Positions 40,658 through 42,002 of a stretch of DNA of 42,002 nucleotides are shown piece after piece. A model generated the notes under the pieces. It was not told where the DNA came from. It made no database searches and was given only the letters and a program-made list of their open reading frames with translations. The number at the start of each line of letters is the position of its first letter. Positions within the stretch are counted from its first letter, which is position 1. Both the position numbers and the translations under genes were made by a program. Source of the DNA: an uncultured Thiothrix sp. (GTDB taxonomy: Bacteria > Pseudomonadota > Gammaproteobacteria > Thiotrichales > Thiotrichaceae); NCBI RefSeq assembly GCF_937873765.1, contig NZ_CALMZC010000059.1, positions 1 to 42,002 on the forward strand, given 5' to 3'.

Positions 40658-41548
40658 GTGCTAGATAAAATTATCTCCAAATTTAAAAGAAAAGAAGATT
40701 TAACATCATTAAACCATAAGTCATCAAAAGGAGAGTTAATTTATCATTACTGTAACTCCATAGCTTTTTGGTCAATTTGCACAAATAGATCAATGTGGTT
40801 ATCGAGCATCTTTAATATGAATGATACAAAAGAATTAATATGGGGTAGAGATTTATTATTAGATATTCTAAAAAACAATAAAAAATTATTTCCTCAAGAA
40901 TTTAGAATGTTTATAATTTTGAGTATATATAGTGTTGACGGCGACCTTTTACCATTAATAGCATCTTTTTCGAAAAATGATGACTTATTAAGTCAATGGA
41001 GAGCCTATGCTGACGACGCCAAAGGCTTTTCAATTGGGTTTTGCAAAAATACTATGTCAAACACTCTTCCGGTAAATATGAAGAATGTTTCCTACAATAA
41101 AAAAGAACAAGAAGAGTTAATATTCAATAGTCTTGTCATCTTTCATAAATGGTGGAAAAAAATTAAAGACAATAATTTATCAATTATGACAAACACTTTG
41201 TTAGAATTTTCAATGGACTTAGCTTCTCTCAAAAATCCGAGCTTTTATGAAGAACAAGAAGTTAGAGTAATTCACCTACTAACCAAAAACAAGGATAACA
41301 ATACGTGGTTTGATGCTGGCGGGCATAATTCAAAAGAAGAGAGCATTCCTGGATTACCGGTACTGAGTCGCGTTTCTATGAGTAAAGATATTCCTTATAT
41401 TAATATGCCACTCACTGACCAAAACAGCATTCAAAAAGTTATTCTTGGTTCTAAGAATCCAGAATCTATTGACAGTGTTAGAGAAAAATTAAACTCTCTA
41501 GGCTTAAGCCATGTATTAGTTGAAAAGTCTTTATCAACATATCAATAA
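40658..41548 (+). CDS. Cassette 6: DUF2971 domain protein
   Basis: 296 aa of the DUF2971 type: LIYHYCNSIAFWSICTNRS near the start, MWLSSIFNMNDTKEL, the central block ASFSKNDDLLSQWRAYADDA with GFSIGF, and FYEEQEVRVIHL. The family is common in mobile elements; its function is not established. The opening His-Tyr and the later Glu could suggest an ADP-ribosyltransferase-like fold, but I cannot prove it. The start is GTG 40658, 20 bases from the attC end; ribosome-binding site weak. Confidence 0.85.
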   Translation: MLDKIISKFKRKEDLTSLNHKSSKGELIYHYCNSIAFWSICTNRSMWLSSIFNMNDTKELIWGRDLLLDILKNNKKLFPQEFRMFIILSIYSVDGDLLPLIASFSKNDDLLSQWRAYADDAKGFSIGFCKNTMSNTLPVNMKNVSYNKKEQEELIFNSLVIFHKWWKKIKDNNLSIMTNTLLEFSMDLASLKNPSFYEEQEVRVIHLLTKNKDNNTWFDAGGHNSKEESIPGLPVLSRVSMSKDIPYINMPLTDQNSIQKVILGSKNPESIDSVREKLNSLGLSHVLVEKSLSTYQ

Positions 41549-41550
41549 AG

Positions 41551-41641
41551 GCATAACGAGTGGTTCGACGACGGACGCGGTGACAGCCCACGACTCCGAC
41601 CATTCGACTCCCCGCCGCGCCCGTCAACCGAGACGTTGGCG
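41551..41641 (+). other. attC site of cassette 6
   Basis: 91 bp from GCATAAC to GTTGGCG, with the shared inner blocks. It begins 3 bases after the DUF2971 stop codon. Confidence 0.92.
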
Positions 41642-41728
41642 GGTGCTATGATAAATAAGCATACCAAACTGAAAAATAGACAGAATATTTATGTTTTGCT
41701 GATACGAGAAAATTGATGAGGTTAAATT

Positions 41729-41944
41729 ATGGCATTAGCTATTGATCATAGAGAAGAAATTGAAGTGTATGCTGGAAATCGTGGGCATATCTGTATTAAA
41801 CAAAAAAGCTACAATGATGAATACATGACAATTATTGTCCATCCTGATGATATTCCTTCTCTGATCTACCATCTTAATCAAGAGTGTAAAGAAGCTCTCG
41901 CAATAAGAGAGGCAATAAAGTTAGAGCCACAAGAGAATCAATAA
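41729..41944 (+). CDS. Cassette 7: small hypothetical protein
   Basis: 71 aa, soluble, unrecognised; it reads MALAIDHREEIEVYAGNRGH and ends in charged residues. GAGG lies about 8 bases upstream of the ATG. A 22-codon frame (41648-41716) just before it could be a leader peptide but has no support. No attC follows before the window ends, so the cassette is incomplete. Confidence 0.65.
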   Translation: MALAIDHREEIEVYAGNRGHICIKQKSYNDEYMTIIVHPDDIPSLIYHLNQECKEALAIREAIKLEPQENQ

Positions 41945-42002
41945 AATAGGGTCATGCACCAGAGGAGTTGAAGAGCCACTAAAGCGGTAGTAACTTAAGC
42001 GA

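Larger units (their letters stand above)
32743..42002. mobile_element. Chromosomal integron with at least seven cassettes
   Basis: The integrase lies on the minus strand, followed by an attI region and an array of plus-strand cassettes separated by near-identical 90-91 bp attC sites (six complete). Cassette intervals are 34308-35316, 35317-36256, 36257-38677, 38678-39406, 39407-40632, 40633-41635 and 41636 onward. High attC similarity is typical of sedentary chromosomal integrons rather than mobile ones. The array runs off the right edge. Confidence 0.93.

Noticed and set aside
41648..41716. 22-codon ORF before the last cassette gene
   Set aside because: Very short, no ribosome-binding site, and no recognisable leader-peptide feature.

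Overview
The window looks like a chromosomal segment of a gammaproteobacterium. The evidence is the gene order and sequence type of dnaE, the hda group, groESL and pyrG-kdsA-eno. The mix of a collagen-like surface protein, an HrcA/CIRCE-type groE operator and a chromosomal integron would fit a Thiotrichales-type (Thiothrix/Thiofilum-like) bacterium, but that placement is an inference. The backbone is moderately AT-rich; the integron cassettes at the right end are clearly more AT-rich.

Left part (1-4.9 kb): the 3' end of a collagen-like Gly-X-Y protein with a dockerin/EF-hand-like calcium loop, a DinB-like protein, a fused glycosyltransferase-methyltransferase, a 2OG-Fe(II) oxygenase-like protein (DUF6445 type) and a small membrane protein. 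This could be a surface-protein or glycan-modification neighbourhood.

Middle part (4.9-32.7 kb): ordinary core genes. These are dnaE; a CDP-alcohol phosphatidyltransferase, an AI-2E/PerM transporter and hda in one tight run; a small PA3496-like protein; dsbD with a duplicated N-terminal domain; an H-NS-type gene; a PAS-GGDEF-EAL protein; fxsA; groS-groL behind a perfect CIRCE operator; a large membrane pseudokinase; metY followed by an alpha/beta hydrolase, a membrane-bound AraC regulator, an SDR epimerase, DUF2269 and DUF4166; a membrane M48 peptidase; and pyrG-kdsA-eno.

Right part (32.7-42.0 kb): a chromosomal (sedentary) integron placed directly behind the eno terminator. An unusually long integron integrase (475 aa) lies on the minus strand. 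It diverges from an attI region and at least seven cassettes on the plus strand, separated by six near-identical 90-91 bp attC sites. The cassettes carry a nucleoside-deoxyribosyltransferase/TIR-like protein, a three-gene operon with a PLD-like protein and an amber-interrupted gene, a zinc-finger gene split by a -1 frameshift at an A-run, a DUF2971 protein and small unknowns. Two cassettes share an unusual ~120 bp non-coding tandem repeat that runs right up to the attC. Each cassette's first bases are complementary to the first seven bases of its own attC, with one exception (cassette 5), which allows exact cassette boundaries to be drawn. The window ends inside cassette 7.
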